A DNA stretch of 64,000 nucleotides from Terriglobus roseus DSM 18391 (GCF_000265425.1 NC_018014.1:1674001-1738000); one strand, 5' to 3'. Positions 44,822-55,170 are shown, numbered from the stretch's first letter. Numbers and translations are program-made. The notes: generated by a model from the sequence alone, not told the origin.

Positions 44822-45988
44822 TCAGCGCTTGCCGCCTTCGAGCTGTGCCTGCCGGAAGAGGGACATGATGACCTGCGCGGTCTCAAGCATGTCGAAGCGC
44901 GAGCGGAAGCACTCGGCTGCATGCTCGCTCATAGCCTGGCGATCAGACGGATGCATTGCAATCCAGCTTTCCAGCAGATGGCGCGTGCCGTCCAAGGTAT
45001 CCGGCTGGATCAGGGAGCAGCCTTCGCCGACCAGCATGTCGCCGATGTTTACCTTGTCGCTCAGCAGTACGGGAAGACCGGCAGCCAGAGCCTCAGCGAC
45101 AGCGATGCCGAAGTTCTCCTGGTGCGAGGGCAGGATGAATGCCTCGGCGGCACGGAAGGCTCCCCACTTCGCTGGTCCACGCAGAATCCCGGGCCAGTGG
45201 ACGCGGTGTCCGCAGCCGGCTTTCTCGGCGACGGCCTTGAGTTCCGGGATCCATCCCGTCTCGTCCGGCCCAGCCATGACGAGGTGCAAGTCGGGGTCGC
45301 TTGCAGAGACCTCGGAAAAAGCCTGCAGGAGCAGGTCACAGCCCTTCTTGGGATGGATCCGGCTCAGGTAGATGAGGAACCGTTTTCCACGGACCGCGGG
45401 CACGTGCTCCAGGAAGGTGGAAATGTCGTCTTCCGGCCGGCTCTGCGGAGCACGGATGCCGTAGGGCACCACCTGCGGTCGCCAGCGCCATGCGGCGAAG
45501 CTTTCCTGTGCGAGTCGCTCCTCGGTTTCCGTGGTGAACAGAACACGATATGCCCGCCTGAGAACCCAATACTCGAACGGATACCAGTAGAGGACCTTCT
45601 TCAGGTGCTTGAGGGGGTAGCGCCGTTTGAAGTAAGGATCCAGCATGCCGTGCGTGAAGACCATGTATGGCTTGCGACCGCGCGCCGCAAGCATTGCAGG
45701 CAGACCGTTGTACTGCCACAGACCATTCACGATCACGCCGTCGAAGCGGTCGATGTTCGCGCGCAGCCACGGCAGTAGACGGGCGTTGTAGCCATAGGTG
45801 CCGCCGGTGGAGGGTCCGAGAGCGTGGACCGGAAAGGCAAGACCCTGCAGCCAGGGCGCGTCGGGCAGATCGGCCGTGACTGCCTCGCCGATGTAGCCTT
45901 CGTTGACGTAAGTGAAGAGCGTGCGCACGCCCTCGATGGGGCCGCCCATAGCGGGATTGAGCGTCGGGATGACATGGAGAATTCGCAT
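44822..45988 (-). CDS. Glycosyltransferase family 4
   Basis: 388 residues, GT-B fold. MRILHVIPTLNPAMGGPIEGV is the acceptor-domain start with the GG loop. The donor domain has IYLSRIHPKKGCDLLLQAFS, LVMAGPDETGW and ILPSHQENFGIAVAEALAAGLPVLLS (EX7E). A GTG at 46003 would add five residues and overlap the next gene by 8 bp; neither start has a clear Shine-Dalgarno. Part of the exopolysaccharide cluster; sugar unknown. Confidence 0.9.
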   Translation of the reverse strand: MRILHVIPTLNPAMGGPIEGVRTLFTYVNEGYIGEAVTADLPDAPWLQGLAFPVHALGPSTGGTYGYNARLLPWLRANIDRFDGVIVNGLWQYNGLPAMLAARGRKPYMVFTHGMLDPYFKRRYPLKHLKKVLYWYPFEYWVLRRAYRVLFTTETEERLAQESFAAWRWRPQVVPYGIRAPQSRPEDDISTFLEHVPAVRGKRFLIYLSRIHPKKGCDLLLQAFSEVSASDPDLHLVMAGPDETGWIPELKAVAEKAGCGHRVHWPGILRGPAKWGAFRAAEAFILPSHQENFGIAVAEALAAGLPVLLSDKVNIGDMLVGEGCSLIQPDTLDGTRHLLESWIAMHPSDRQAMSEHAAECFRSRFDMLETAQVIMSLFRQAQLEGGKR

Positions 45989-45995
45989 TGTCTGG

Positions 45996-47228
45996 CTAGC
46001 CACTTATTTTCTGAATAGGAAGCTTCGTAACACGCTGGAGAGCTGCCTTGAGAGCGACTAGATCTTCGCGGTAGCTCCAGCGCGACAGGATTTCGCGGCC
46101 GCGCTCTCCCATGGATTCACGGCGGCCCGGTGCGAGCGTTGCTGCCAGGGCATTGCGCAACGCTGCGATATCGCCCAGCGGATAGACGTATCCGTTCTCT
46201 CCGTTTCGAACCAGGTCCACTGCGCAACCCACATCGTCGGACACGATCACAGGGAGACCCGCGGCCATCGCTTCATTGGTGATCAAGCCCCACGCTTCAT
46301 GGCGCGACGGCAAGACGAACACGGTGCTGAGATCGAAAAATCGTGGCAGTTCGCTCTGGTTGCGGAAGCCGAGAAAGCGGATTCCCTCGACGCCGCTGGC
46401 AGAGGCACGCTGCTCCAGTTGTGCCCGCGTTTCACCATCACCCACGATCAGGAGGTACGGATCCAGAGAGGTCTGCACGCGGAGTTGCAGGTATGCCTCA
46501 AGCAAATGGTCGGCGTGCTTGCGTTCCTGAAGTTTACTGGCGAACAGGATGACGGGCCGCGACGGATCTAGATTGAACTCCGTTTGTAGTTCTGCGCGGT
46601 TCCGGGTTGCAGCCTCTGCCCGCGTGGCGAAGTATTCGTTGTCGACGGCGTACGGCATGGTGAAGGCAGGGAAGTCCGCGCCAAAGTAGTGCGTCCAGTA
46701 GGTCGCGTTGCGCGATCCGATTGGTAGAACCGCATCGACGAGCATCTTGAGTCCGTCGAAGTAGAGCTGTTTGATGAGCAGCGTGGTGTGAGAGCGGGTG
46801 CGGTCGGCAAGCCAGGACTCTGCGCGCAGCAAGACTGGGATTCCCAGTGCCTTCGCTGCCAGCATTGCATGCAGGCTGTTCACCGTGGAGTAGCCGTGCA
46901 CCCACAGGGCATCAAACGGTTCACCGTCGATGCCGCGCAATAGACCGCGGAAGATTCCGCGTGCAATCGGACGTGTGGGGCTCAGCTTATTCGTGTCGCG
47001 CCAGCGTGGCAGGACAACGGAACGGTAGCCCTCAGTCAATGGGACATCCCACGTGACGCTCACGCCGAAGCCGGGGTCCTTGTAACTCCTGAGCGATAGA
47101 TCGGAGCAAAAGAAAACGGTCAGATCAATGCCGGGATCGGCGGCGATAAGTCTAAGCAGTTTCGCCTGATACTGGATCGGATGGCTGACCACATAAGCCA
47201 GCCGAATCCTACGGTGTACGCCTTCCAT
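45996..47228 (-). CDS. Glycosyltransferase family 4
   Basis: 410 residues, GT-B fold. Acceptor side begins RLAYVVSHPIQYQAKLLRLI, a motif seen in many exopolysaccharide transferases. Donor side has VILFASKLQERKHADHLLEA, LLIVGDGETRAQLE and FVLPSRHEAWGLITNEAMAAGLPVIVS. Upstream partner of the preceding GT4 gene with which it nearly overlaps. Sugar specificity cannot be read. Confidence 0.9.
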   Translation of the reverse strand: MEGVHRRIRLAYVVSHPIQYQAKLLRLIAADPGIDLTVFFCSDLSLRSYKDPGFGVSVTWDVPLTEGYRSVVLPRWRDTNKLSPTRPIARGIFRGLLRGIDGEPFDALWVHGYSTVNSLHAMLAAKALGIPVLLRAESWLADRTRSHTTLLIKQLYFDGLKMLVDAVLPIGSRNATYWTHYFGADFPAFTMPYAVDNEYFATRAEAATRNRAELQTEFNLDPSRPVILFASKLQERKHADHLLEAYLQLRVQTSLDPYLLIVGDGETRAQLEQRASASGVEGIRFLGFRNQSELPRFFDLSTVFVLPSRHEAWGLITNEAMAAGLPVIVSDDVGCAVDLVRNGENGYVYPLGDIAALRNALAATLAPGRRESMGERGREILSRWSYREDLVALKAALQRVTKLPIQKISG

Positions 47229-47284
47229 GCTTTCTCTCGTTCCTTTGTAAAGAACACAATTGGGCTTGACACCGGCCCTGCACG

Positions 47285-48274
47285 TTAACGAAGGAGCGTG
47301 GCCATTGCGACGATCAGGGCTACCACTGTTCCGGACGATTGCGTGGCGAGGAATTTCTTCAGACCGCTGGACGGTACCAGCAGGATGTCGTCAGACTGCA
47401 GCACCACATCGGCTAACTTGCCATCCTGAATCTGGCGGAGCTGAAGGTTGATGACGGTGCGTTGGCCGCCGACATTCCGGATGAGTGTGGCCTGGTCGCC
47501 CTTCGCGGGGAAGGTTAAGCCGCCAGCTGCGCTGACCGCTTCAACTGCCGTCACCGGGATGGAACCGCTGAGCTGACCGACGCCGGGTCTCATGACCGCG
47601 CCAAGAACATAATATTGTCCGACCCGACCGACGGTGATGACATCTCCGGTAAAGATAGGAACGTTGGCCTGGACGGTTCGCGCAGGGTCGTTGCCGATGT
47701 CCACGATGATCGGCTCAGCTTGACCCAACCGATCGATCCGGAGGACGGTGCTGGCGGTGGCGGGAATACCGCCGTTTGCGGCCATGACCTCGAGCAGACG
47801 CTTTGGTCCGAGGATCGGCACGGTGCCTTTCACTTCGCCGACGACCGTAGCGAAGTGCTGCGGTGCCTCCGTGAGTTCGATCGATACCTGTGCACTATGG
47901 AAGATCTCGGCCGACTCGAATCGCTCCGACATGGCGACTTCTGCTTCCTTCACAGACATGCCGGCCACGTGGATCACACCGCCAAGGTTCATGCGGATAC
48001 TGCCATCCAGATCGACACGCTCGGTATCCGTGTACTCCGGAGCGACACCGTAGACGCTGATCTTCAGCAGGTCGCCGGGGAGTAGTGTGAGTTCCCGCTG
48101 CGGCGGATAGAGCACTGCAGGATCGGTCGTGATGGGCAGCCGTACATTCAGGCCGGGCGCCGAAGTTGGGACTGTGCCGGTGTACTGTGCGGCAGCCGGC
48201 AGGCACAACGCTACGCACGTTGTCAGGGTAAGGGCTGCGGTCTGAATCAGGCGGAGCATACGGGTCAAACTCAT
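47285..48274 (-). CDS. Polysaccharide export protein (Wza-like, SLBB domains)
   Basis: 329 residues. Signal peptide ends near CLPAAAQ. The export domain is LTLLPGDLLKISVYGVAPEY, followed by SLBB-type beta-grasp units around VVGEVKGTVPILGPKRLLEVM and YYVLGAVMRPGVGQLSG. A C-terminal hydrophobic stretch, GTVVALIVAMATLL, could be the outer-membrane helix. No lipobox Cys is seen at the usual place, unlike E. coli Wza. Overlaps the tyrosine autokinase gene by 4 bp. Confidence 0.92.
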   Translation of the reverse strand: MSLTRMLRLIQTAALTLTTCVALCLPAAAQYTGTVPTSAPGLNVRLPITTDPAVLYPPQRELTLLPGDLLKISVYGVAPEYTDTERVDLDGSIRMNLGGVIHVAGMSVKEAEVAMSERFESAEIFHSAQVSIELTEAPQHFATVVGEVKGTVPILGPKRLLEVMAANGGIPATASTVLRIDRLGQAEPIIVDIGNDPARTVQANVPIFTGDVITVGRVGQYYVLGAVMRPGVGQLSGSIPVTAVEAVSAAGGLTFPAKGDQATLIRNVGGQRTVINLQLRQIQDGKLADVVLQSDDILLVPSSGLKKFLATQSSGTVVALIVAMATLLR

Positions 48275-50556
48275 GCCTTGTCCTCTCCCTGGCCTGCGGC
48301 GCTGTTACGGGGCCCGCCATCACCCGTGCCGGTTGATCCGGACTCCCACGATTCGGAGTCGATGTTGGAGTAGCTGTAGCCTGAGTAACCGTAGTACCCG
48401 TGGTATTCCGGCGCGGTGATATCCACGGAGTTCAGAAGGACACCGGTTACGTTTGCTCCGGAACGTGAGAGGAGATCCCTTGAGCGGCGCACAGCATTCC
48501 GGCTGCTCTTGCCGTGCCGCACCACCAGGACGATCGCATCTGCCTGTCGCGCGAGGATGACGCCGTCCGTCACGGACAGGATCGGTGGCGAATCGACGAC
48601 GACATGGGTGTAAAGCGTGCAGCAGTGGAGCAGCAGGTCGTGCATTGCCTCGGAGGAGAGCATCTCCGTTGGGAAGGGCGGCACCGGGCCGCTGCAGAGG
48701 ACGTCCAGATTCGGGATCTCCGCCACGTTCTTGGTGGCCTCTTCCAGCGTGCTGCCGCCGGATAGCACCGTGGACAGTCCGACACGTCCATTTAGACCAA
48801 AGCGATGATGCACGTTTGGTCTGCGGAGATCGGCATCGATCAGGAGTACGCGGGTCTCTCGCTGAGCGAGTATCGCGGCGAGATTGGTTGCGACCGTCGT
48901 CTTGCCTTCACCCGGCGTGGAGCTGGAGATGAGAATGATCTTGGGAGGGTGTCCGGTCGTAGCCAGCAAAAGCGAGGTTCGAAGAGAGCGGAACGCTTCC
49001 GAGAACTGTGACTTGGAGGTGGCGAGCACTCCGATGTTGCTTTGAGCGACGGACATGGAACCGGTGTCGGAGCTGAGGCGCCGCACCTTTGGGATCACCG
49101 CAAGGGACGGGAGTTGCGTAATCTGTTCGACCTCAGCCACGCTACGGATGCCGGTGTCCAGACTCTCCATGGTGAAGGCAATCATCAAGCCTGCAACCAG
49201 CCCGATCAGGACCGTTCGGAGAAGGATTGTCGAGCGCGGTGTCATGGAGGGGCCAGCCGGCTTCAGGGCCTGATCCACGATGTCGATCTCGAGCGAATCG
49301 AGGCCTGCCTGAATGCTGGCTGCACGCAGCTTGGAGAGCAGGCTCTCATAGAGGGTGCGATTGGCCTCGTAGTCGCGCTGACGCAGCGTGTACTCCACCA
49401 GGTCATCACGCAGCCGGTAGGATTCCTGCTTCTGCTGTTCCAGTGCTGAGGTCGTCTGGTCTTCGTTGGCCCGAGCGGCCACAAGCGCCTGCTTTGCCTC
49501 CGTAAGAAGGCGGTTTTCTTCTGCCTGAACCTCGCGCTGAACCTCGCGCTGGTGTGCCCGCAGAGCGATGATCTTCGGGTTCTTTGCGCCCAGGGTGATG
49601 CTCAATTCGGCGATGCTGGCCTGGGTCTCCGCCGCATCCGATCGCAACTTGGAAAGTTCCGACTGGCCGCCGGCCACATCGAGATTGCTTTCCAGCAGAT
49701 CGGGATCGCTGCTCGCCAGAACTCTATAGCGCGATTCGGCCAGGATGCGCTGCACCTTTGCGCTTACGGAAGCGGTGCTGAGGGCATCTACCGAGACCGC
49801 GAGCTGCGTCGTTGGCGGCTTGGTGGCATCGAAGCCCAGTCCAAGTACGCCGAGGCGTTTCTGGAGATCGATCAATTGCTCCTGTGATGTCTCGACCTGC
49901 TGGCGGAGATCGTCCAGCTGCCCGGAAAGCCATTGCGAGACGCGTTTGGTTGATTCAAAGCGTGTCTCGAACGAGCGCTGCTGATACGCATTGATGACCT
50001 GATTGACGATATCCGCTGCAAGTTGCGGCCTGCTCGCGGTGCAGGTGATCTTGATCATGGCCGTGCGTGGAATGATGCTCGCGTTGACGGAGTTACCAAG
50101 ACGCTGCAGTACATCCGTCCGCACCGCGGGATCATTGATGTCGCGGACCTTTCCGACCCGGATTCCCATGAAGTCCGGATTGTTGATCAGGTTCATGTTG
50201 CGCGCGACGTTCAGCAGCAGGGAATCGCTGGTGATGATACCCAGCTCGTTTTCCAGGTTGGTCTCCTGGCTGCCAACGCTTCCCATTAGTTGAGTGGCAG
50301 CGCTGTTCGCCTCATGAATCTGAATTCGGCCAGTGGCGGTGTAAATGATTGGCTGCGTCGACGCCGTGTAGTAACCATAGAGAATGGCGATGACTGCGCA
50401 CGCCACCAGAATCCACTTCCTCTTGCGGATGACCGCGAGGGCCTCCGAGAGAGCGCTGTCGGCAGAAGTCGTCGTGAACCCGGTAGGGCTAGCCGGATCC
50501 GTGGGTACCGGCTGGTTTGTGGCTGGCGGCATCTGGGACGATGATAACCGAGACAT
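48271..50556 (-). CDS. Polysaccharide chain-length regulator and tyrosine autokinase (Wzc-like)
   Basis: 761 residues. Wzz domain with membrane helices near 53-70 (WILVACAVIAILYGYYTAS) and 440-460, long periplasmic coiled coil between, then a BY-kinase domain: Walker A SSTPGEGKTTVATNL (about 543-557), Walker A' LLIDADLRRP, and Walker B VVVDSPPIL. A C-terminal tyrosine cluster, YHGYYGYSGYSYSN (about 718-735), is the autophosphorylation tail. Works with the Wza-like protein encoded next to it. Divergent from ugd. Confidence 0.93.
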   Translation of the reverse strand: MSRLSSSQMPPATNQPVPTDPASPTGFTTTSADSALSEALAVIRKRKWILVACAVIAILYGYYTASTQPIIYTATGRIQIHEANSAATQLMGSVGSQETNLENELGIITSDSLLLNVARNMNLINNPDFMGIRVGKVRDINDPAVRTDVLQRLGNSVNASIIPRTAMIKITCTASRPQLAADIVNQVINAYQQRSFETRFESTKRVSQWLSGQLDDLRQQVETSQEQLIDLQKRLGVLGLGFDATKPPTTQLAVSVDALSTASVSAKVQRILAESRYRVLASSDPDLLESNLDVAGGQSELSKLRSDAAETQASIAELSITLGAKNPKIIALRAHQREVQREVQAEENRLLTEAKQALVAARANEDQTTSALEQQKQESYRLRDDLVEYTLRQRDYEANRTLYESLLSKLRAASIQAGLDSLEIDIVDQALKPAGPSMTPRSTILLRTVLIGLVAGLMIAFTMESLDTGIRSVAEVEQITQLPSLAVIPKVRRLSSDTGSMSVAQSNIGVLATSKSQFSEAFRSLRTSLLLATTGHPPKIILISSSTPGEGKTTVATNLAAILAQRETRVLLIDADLRRPNVHHRFGLNGRVGLSTVLSGGSTLEEATKNVAEIPNLDVLCSGPVPPFPTEMLSSEAMHDLLLHCCTLYTHVVVDSPPILSVTDGVILARQADAIVLVVRHGKSSRNAVRRSRDLLSRSGANVTGVLLNSVDITAPEYHGYYGYSGYSYSNIDSESWESGSTGTGDGGPRNSAAGQGEDKA

Positions 50557-50670
50557 CTCGCGCCAACCGTATTCGATCGCACAAAGGTCTATGCAACCCC
50601 ATCAACCGGGGCGCCAATCTTGCCGGATACCCTTGCGTCATATGGCGTGCTCTGAGGTAGTCTTGCTTCT

Positions 50671-52074
50671 ATGGGCAAGAGCGTGAACATCGCCGTAGTG
50701 GGCTCCGGGTATGTAGGCCTGGTTGCAGCAGTCTGTTTTGCAGAGATGGGTCATCAGGTGACCTGCGTAGACAATGATCCACGCAAAGTGGCGGCGCTGC
50801 AGGGTGGCGATACGCTCATCCACGAAGAGCATCTGCCGGAGCTACTGAACCGCTATCGCAACACAAAGGTGACCTTCACCACAGACCTGGGATCGGCTGC
50901 CGAGAACGCCGCGGCTATCTTCATCGCTGTTGGCACGCCGCAGTCTGAGACGGGCGATGCTGATCTTTCCTACGTGGAAGCCGTGGCATGCGAGATCGCT
51001 CGGCACCTGACCAGCTACAAGGTCATCGTGGAGAAGAGCACCGTTCCCGTTTATACGAATGAGTGGATCCGCCGCTCGATTGAGCGCAACGGCATCGATC
51101 GTAAGATGTTCGACGTCGTGTCGAATCCCGAATTTCTTCGTGAAGGCTCGGCCGTTGGCGACTTCCTTCACCCCGACCGTATCGTCGTCGGCGCTGACAG
51201 CGAGCGCGCTGCGCAGGTGCTGCAAGACATCTATGCGCCGTTGACCGACGGCAGCTATTACAAGCAGGCGAACATCATCCCCGGCCCGTTCAGCGCGGAT
51301 GCACCGCCGCCGCTTCTTCTGACTTCGACCAAGAGCGCCGAGATTATCAAGCACGCATCCAACGCCTTCCTGGCGCTGAAAATTTCGTTCATCAATGCCG
51401 TCAGCAATCTGTGCGAAGCCACGGACGCGAACGTGCAGCAGGTGGCACAGGGAATGGGCCTAGACAGCCGTATCGGACCGCGCTTCCTGCGGCCCGGCAT
51501 CGGCTACGGCGGCTCCTGCTTCCCGAAGGATGTCGCAGCCTTCCGTTCGGTCGCTGACCAGATGGGCGTGGACTTCTCACTGCTGACGGAAGTGGAACGG
51601 ATCAACGCGACGCAGAAGAAGCGCTTCCTGGCAAAGGTTCGAGCGGCCCTGTGGACGCTGCGCGGCAAGAAGCTTGGCGTTCTCGGCCTGGCCTTCAAGG
51701 GCGATACAGACGACATCCGCGACAGCCCAGCCATTGAGATGGTGCAGATGCTGCTGGCCGAGGGATGCTCGGTGTGCGCTTTCGATCCTGCAGCAGTGGA
51801 GCGGACCAAGGCTGTTCTGCCGGAGTCGGATAAGGTGTCGTACTCCACGGATGCTTACGCGGCCGCAGAAGACGCTGACGCCCTACTGATCCTGACCGAC
51901 TGGGCAGAGTTCGGCAAACTGGACATGAAGAAGCTGCGCACAGCTTTGCGTTACCCCATCATGATCGACGGCCGGAATATGTTTGAGCCAGCGACCGTTG
52001 CGGCCGCAGGCCTGACGTACTACAGCGTGGGCCGCCCTGCGGCTCACCCCGGTCGCGCAGAAGCAAACGCATAA
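50671..52074 (+). CDS. ugd: UDP-glucose 6-dehydrogenase
   Basis: 467 residues. NAD-binding GSGYVGLVAAVCFAEMGH near the N-terminus, SNPEFLREGSAVGDFLHPDRIV, and the catalytic Cys283 in GYGGSCFPKDVAAF are all present. C-terminal domain includes LGLAFKGDTDDIRDSPAIEMV. Oxidises UDP-glucose to UDP-glucuronate, feeding the next gene's product. Divergent from the wzc-like gene. Confidence 0.95.
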   Translation: MGKSVNIAVVGSGYVGLVAAVCFAEMGHQVTCVDNDPRKVAALQGGDTLIHEEHLPELLNRYRNTKVTFTTDLGSAAENAAAIFIAVGTPQSETGDADLSYVEAVACEIARHLTSYKVIVEKSTVPVYTNEWIRRSIERNGIDRKMFDVVSNPEFLREGSAVGDFLHPDRIVVGADSERAAQVLQDIYAPLTDGSYYKQANIIPGPFSADAPPPLLLTSTKSAEIIKHASNAFLALKISFINAVSNLCEATDANVQQVAQGMGLDSRIGPRFLRPGIGYGGSCFPKDVAAFRSVADQMGVDFSLLTEVERINATQKKRFLAKVRAALWTLRGKKLGVLGLAFKGDTDDIRDSPAIEMVQMLLAEGCSVCAFDPAAVERTKAVLPESDKVSYSTDAYAAAEDADALLILTDWAEFGKLDMKKLRTALRYPIMIDGRNMFEPATVAAAGLTYYSVGRPAAHPGRAEANA

Positions 52075-52110
52075 TTTAGAACGACGGTGACGGAAGCAAG
52101 AAGGACGAAG

Positions 52111-53067
52111 ATGGCTTGGAAGCGTGTGTTGATTACGGGTGCAGCGGGTTTTCTTGGCTCGCACCTGACGGATGCAGTTCTAGCTGAAGGTGCGGAGGTG
52201 ATAGGTGTCGATAACCTCTGCACCGGATCGCTTGAGAACCTGCAGCACCTGAAGGGCAACGCGAAGTTTACCTTTCAGCAGCACGACATCTGCCATCCCT
52301 TCGACTTCGGCGAAGTGGACTATGTCCTCAACTTCGCCTCGCCGGCCAGTCCTGTCGATTACATGAAGCTGGGACCGGAGACGCTGCGCGTCGGTTCCGA
52401 CGGCACGGTCAATGCCTTGGAATTGGCGAAGAAGTACAACGCAGGTTTCCTGCACGCGTCCACGTCCGAGTGCTACGGCGATCCAGAGGTTCATCCCCAG
52501 GTTGAGACCTATTGGGGCAACGTAAACCCCATTGGTCCGCGCTCGGTCTATGACGAGGCGAAGCGCTTTTCGGAGGCCACCATCATGGCTTACCAGCGCT
52601 ACTACGGCGTTCGGACTAGCATGGTGCGCATCTTCAACACGTACGGCCCGCGTCTGCAGCCGAACGATGGCCGCGTCATCAGCAACTTGATGATGCAGGC
52701 TCTCGCAGGCGACGACCTCACAGTCTACGGTGACGGCGCTCAGACGCGTTCCTTCTGCTTCCAGTCCGACCTGGTGCGGGGCATCCTTGCACTCGCCAAG
52801 TCCGGCGAACCGCTGCCGACCAACATCGGCAACCCGGAGGAGTGGACAATCCTTGAGTGCGCGAAGACCGTTCTTGACGTGACCGGCTCGTCCAGCAAGA
52901 TCGTCTACCGGCCCATGCCGCAGGACGATCCCAAGCAGCGTAAGCCCGACATCACGAAGGCTCGCTCGATCCTTGGCTGGGAGCCGAAGGTCAATCTGCG
53001 CGAAGGTCTGGAGATGTCCATGGACTACTTCAAGCAGCGCATCGCACAGGCGGCTGCTGCAAAGTAA
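52111..53067 (+). CDS. UDP-glucuronate decarboxylase (UDP-xylose synthase)-like epimerase
   Basis: 318 residues, extended SDR. VLITGAAGFLGSHL binds NAD, and the catalytic YDEAK (Tyr147, Lys151) lies in PIGPRSVYDEAKRFSE, a hallmark of UXS-type decarboxylases, with ASTSECYGDPEVHPQ before it. It would convert UDP-glucuronate to UDP-xylose, matching the preceding ugd. ATG 52111 has AAGGA six bases upstream; a GTG at 52087 is less likely. Terminated by a strong hairpin. Confidence 0.92.
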   Translation: MAWKRVLITGAAGFLGSHLTDAVLAEGAEVIGVDNLCTGSLENLQHLKGNAKFTFQQHDICHPFDFGEVDYVLNFASPASPVDYMKLGPETLRVGSDGTVNALELAKKYNAGFLHASTSECYGDPEVHPQVETYWGNVNPIGPRSVYDEAKRFSEATIMAYQRYYGVRTSMVRIFNTYGPRLQPNDGRVISNLMMQALAGDDLTVYGDGAQTRSFCFQSDLVRGILALAKSGEPLPTNIGNPEEWTILECAKTVLDVTGSSSKIVYRPMPQDDPKQRKPDITKARSILGWEPKVNLREGLEMSMDYFKQRIAQAAAAK

Positions 53068-53094
53068 CTCCCGGAGTTTGAAGAACTTCCTAAG

Positions 53095-53139
53095 ATCCCT
53101 CCGCATGCTGCACTTCAGCGCTGCGGAGGGATTTTTCTT
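53095..53139 (+). terminator. Rho-independent terminator after ugd-uxs
   Basis: An 11-bp perfect stem ATCCCTCCGCA / TGCGGAGGGAT (53095-53105 and 53122-53132) with inner GCTG/CAGC pairing and a TTTTCTTT tail. Confidence 0.92.
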
Positions 53140-53231
53140 TGGGCCGATGCGCTCGGGCAAGAACAGGTGGGCTATCGGGGACCGTGCTGCCGCAATAGGG
53201 CGCAGCACACGGTTGCCGTGAATGACGATAT

Positions 53232-55130
53232 CTAGTGACGATCGAAGCCGGATTTTAACTTTGGATACCACGTCACCTGGAATGCGCCTGTAGTGCTGCT
53301 TTGCGGGCCAGCCTTCCATATCGGTGCCTTCCAGCGCTCCTCCTGGAACCATGCGTTCAGTTCCACGTCTCGTTTCAACCGTTTGATCACGTCGATGCGG
53401 AAGATGTCCTGCGTCGTTCCGCCCTCAATGAAGGATTTTGATGTCTTCTTCCGGAGGTACTGCGCCGTGATGGTTTCGTTGCCGGACAGGTGATATGTCA
53501 CCCACGCCTGGCCGCCCTTGCCCTCGCGGCCCATCCAGTCACCCATGATGTTGCCATTACTGGTGTAGCCCTGCCGCTGGATGTCTTCAAAGTAGACGCC
53601 CCGGCCAAGGACACTGCGCGAGGTCACGTAGTCGGTGTAGGCACCTTCCACACGGAGATCCACCTTCGGCATAAAGGGCAGTCTCGTGATGTAGATGCCC
53701 GGCCGCCAGGCGGCACGGCGCGGTGCCGAGATGGGGAAGACGTCATCGTGCGTGACGGAATCTGCGTAGAGCGTGGCGATGTTGCGCAGGAACGGCAGAC
53801 GGTACGAGAAGGAAAAGGCGCTGAAGCGAGCACCTGGATCCGCACGTGAGTATTTCTCTGCGGGCGAGGTGTCATTGACGTCGAAGAAACCCTTCAGGAA
53901 CGTGTGCAGCGTGATGGGTGCGTGGCCTTGGCCGCCAAAGATGATGGTGCGCTGAAAGCCGAGCTGGAAGTTCTTGGTGGGCGCGAAATCGATCTTCTCG
54001 CTGTGTGCATAGGGATGCCGCGGGTAGGTATGACCCTGCAGACTGCCGATCATAAAGTCATATCGTACGTTGCCCAGCAGCCAGCTGACCACGGGGATAT
54101 GCAGCGGTTCCACGCGGTTGAAGCGGAAGGCATACATGTTCTCTGCGTTGTTTGACCAGGCCATAGCTCCGCCGACGCCGGGCCCAAGCCACGAGTCCGC
54201 CTTGCCGAACGAAATCTCATGTCCCAAAACGTGGGCAGAGGCGGTTGCCTGGAGTACGCGGAAGCGGTTGGCTGCTGGTACGGGCCCTGCGGGGATGGTC
54301 GGCTGCGGCGCGTTCAGTCCGCCGAACAGATTGTTGGGCGCGTTGTAGGTAATTCCGTCCAGCAAGGACAAGGACTGTGTCAGCGGCAGGTTGTAGCCTT
54401 CGTAGCTGGGCGCATGCTGCAGCTCGCCGCGAAAGTAGAGTGAAAACGGCCCAAGCTCGCCTGTCGCCGAGAAGCCGTCATAGCTGTTGAAGCCACTGGA
54501 GTATGGGCGTCCGTAGTCGTTGTTGAAGGTCTGACCCAGGTGATAGCTGTCACGCAGAACTGTTCCGCCAACCACGCGAGCGCCGACGTAAGCCGAGCTG
54601 AGACCGTAGACGAGTCCGCGTTTTTTGAAGGGCAGAGAGTTTGAGGAAGGCTCATCTCTCAGCTCGTAATACAGCTTGTCCAGAAGCTCCTCGGCCTGTT
54701 CGTCGCCGTTATAACGGATATCGCTCTCGGACAGATCCAGCATGTGCAGGACGCTGCGGCGTGTCCACGGGCGGAGCGAAAGGAACGCCGTATCCAGGTA
54801 ACCCATGGAGTAGAGGCGCAGCAGTGCAGGGTACATCCAGCTGTCCATCGGGATATAAGGCGAACTGAGCCACTCGCCGGTGGGGACGGTCTCGCCGTCC
54901 TGCGTATAGCCAGTGCGCGCCACGACAGGCTGCGTGACGGGAGCGGTCGTAACAGCCGTCTGCGCGCCCGCTGATGCGGAAGAGGATGCCGGAGGCATCG
55001 TCTGTGCAGACGCTGCAACGCCGCCGAGAGCGATACAGACACCTGCGGACCAGGAGGCTACAGGGAGGGTATGGCGGCAGAAGCGCCGCGATGTTAGCGA
55101 TCGCGCAGGGGGGAAGAGGGAATCGGCCAC
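53232..55130 (-). CDS. Capsule assembly Wzi-family outer-membrane protein
   Basis: 632 residues. Signal peptide (WSAGVCIALGGVAASAQ) and a Ser/Ala/Thr-rich linker precede a helical part (YPALLRLYSMGYLDTAFLSL) and a beta-barrel with many alternating aromatic strands. SFGKADSWLGPGVGGAMAWS and ENMYAFRFNRVEP match the Wzi barrel family, which anchors capsule at the cell surface. The chain ends WYPKLKSGFDRH rather than with the usual terminal Phe/Trp. Completes the exopolysaccharide locus. Confidence 0.85.
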   Translation of the reverse strand: MADSLFPPARSLTSRRFCRHTLPVASWSAGVCIALGGVAASAQTMPPASSSASAGAQTAVTTAPVTQPVVARTGYTQDGETVPTGEWLSSPYIPMDSWMYPALLRLYSMGYLDTAFLSLRPWTRRSVLHMLDLSESDIRYNGDEQAEELLDKLYYELRDEPSSNSLPFKKRGLVYGLSSAYVGARVVGGTVLRDSYHLGQTFNNDYGRPYSSGFNSYDGFSATGELGPFSLYFRGELQHAPSYEGYNLPLTQSLSLLDGITYNAPNNLFGGLNAPQPTIPAGPVPAANRFRVLQATASAHVLGHEISFGKADSWLGPGVGGAMAWSNNAENMYAFRFNRVEPLHIPVVSWLLGNVRYDFMIGSLQGHTYPRHPYAHSEKIDFAPTKNFQLGFQRTIIFGGQGHAPITLHTFLKGFFDVNDTSPAEKYSRADPGARFSAFSFSYRLPFLRNIATLYADSVTHDDVFPISAPRRAAWRPGIYITRLPFMPKVDLRVEGAYTDYVTSRSVLGRGVYFEDIQRQGYTSNGNIMGDWMGREGKGGQAWVTYHLSGNETITAQYLRKKTSKSFIEGGTTQDIFRIDVIKRLKRDVELNAWFQEERWKAPIWKAGPQSSTTGAFQVTWYPKLKSGFDRH

Positions 55131-55170
55131 ACGGAGATTCTAACTGCCCGGCCCCTGCGACGTTCTCTCT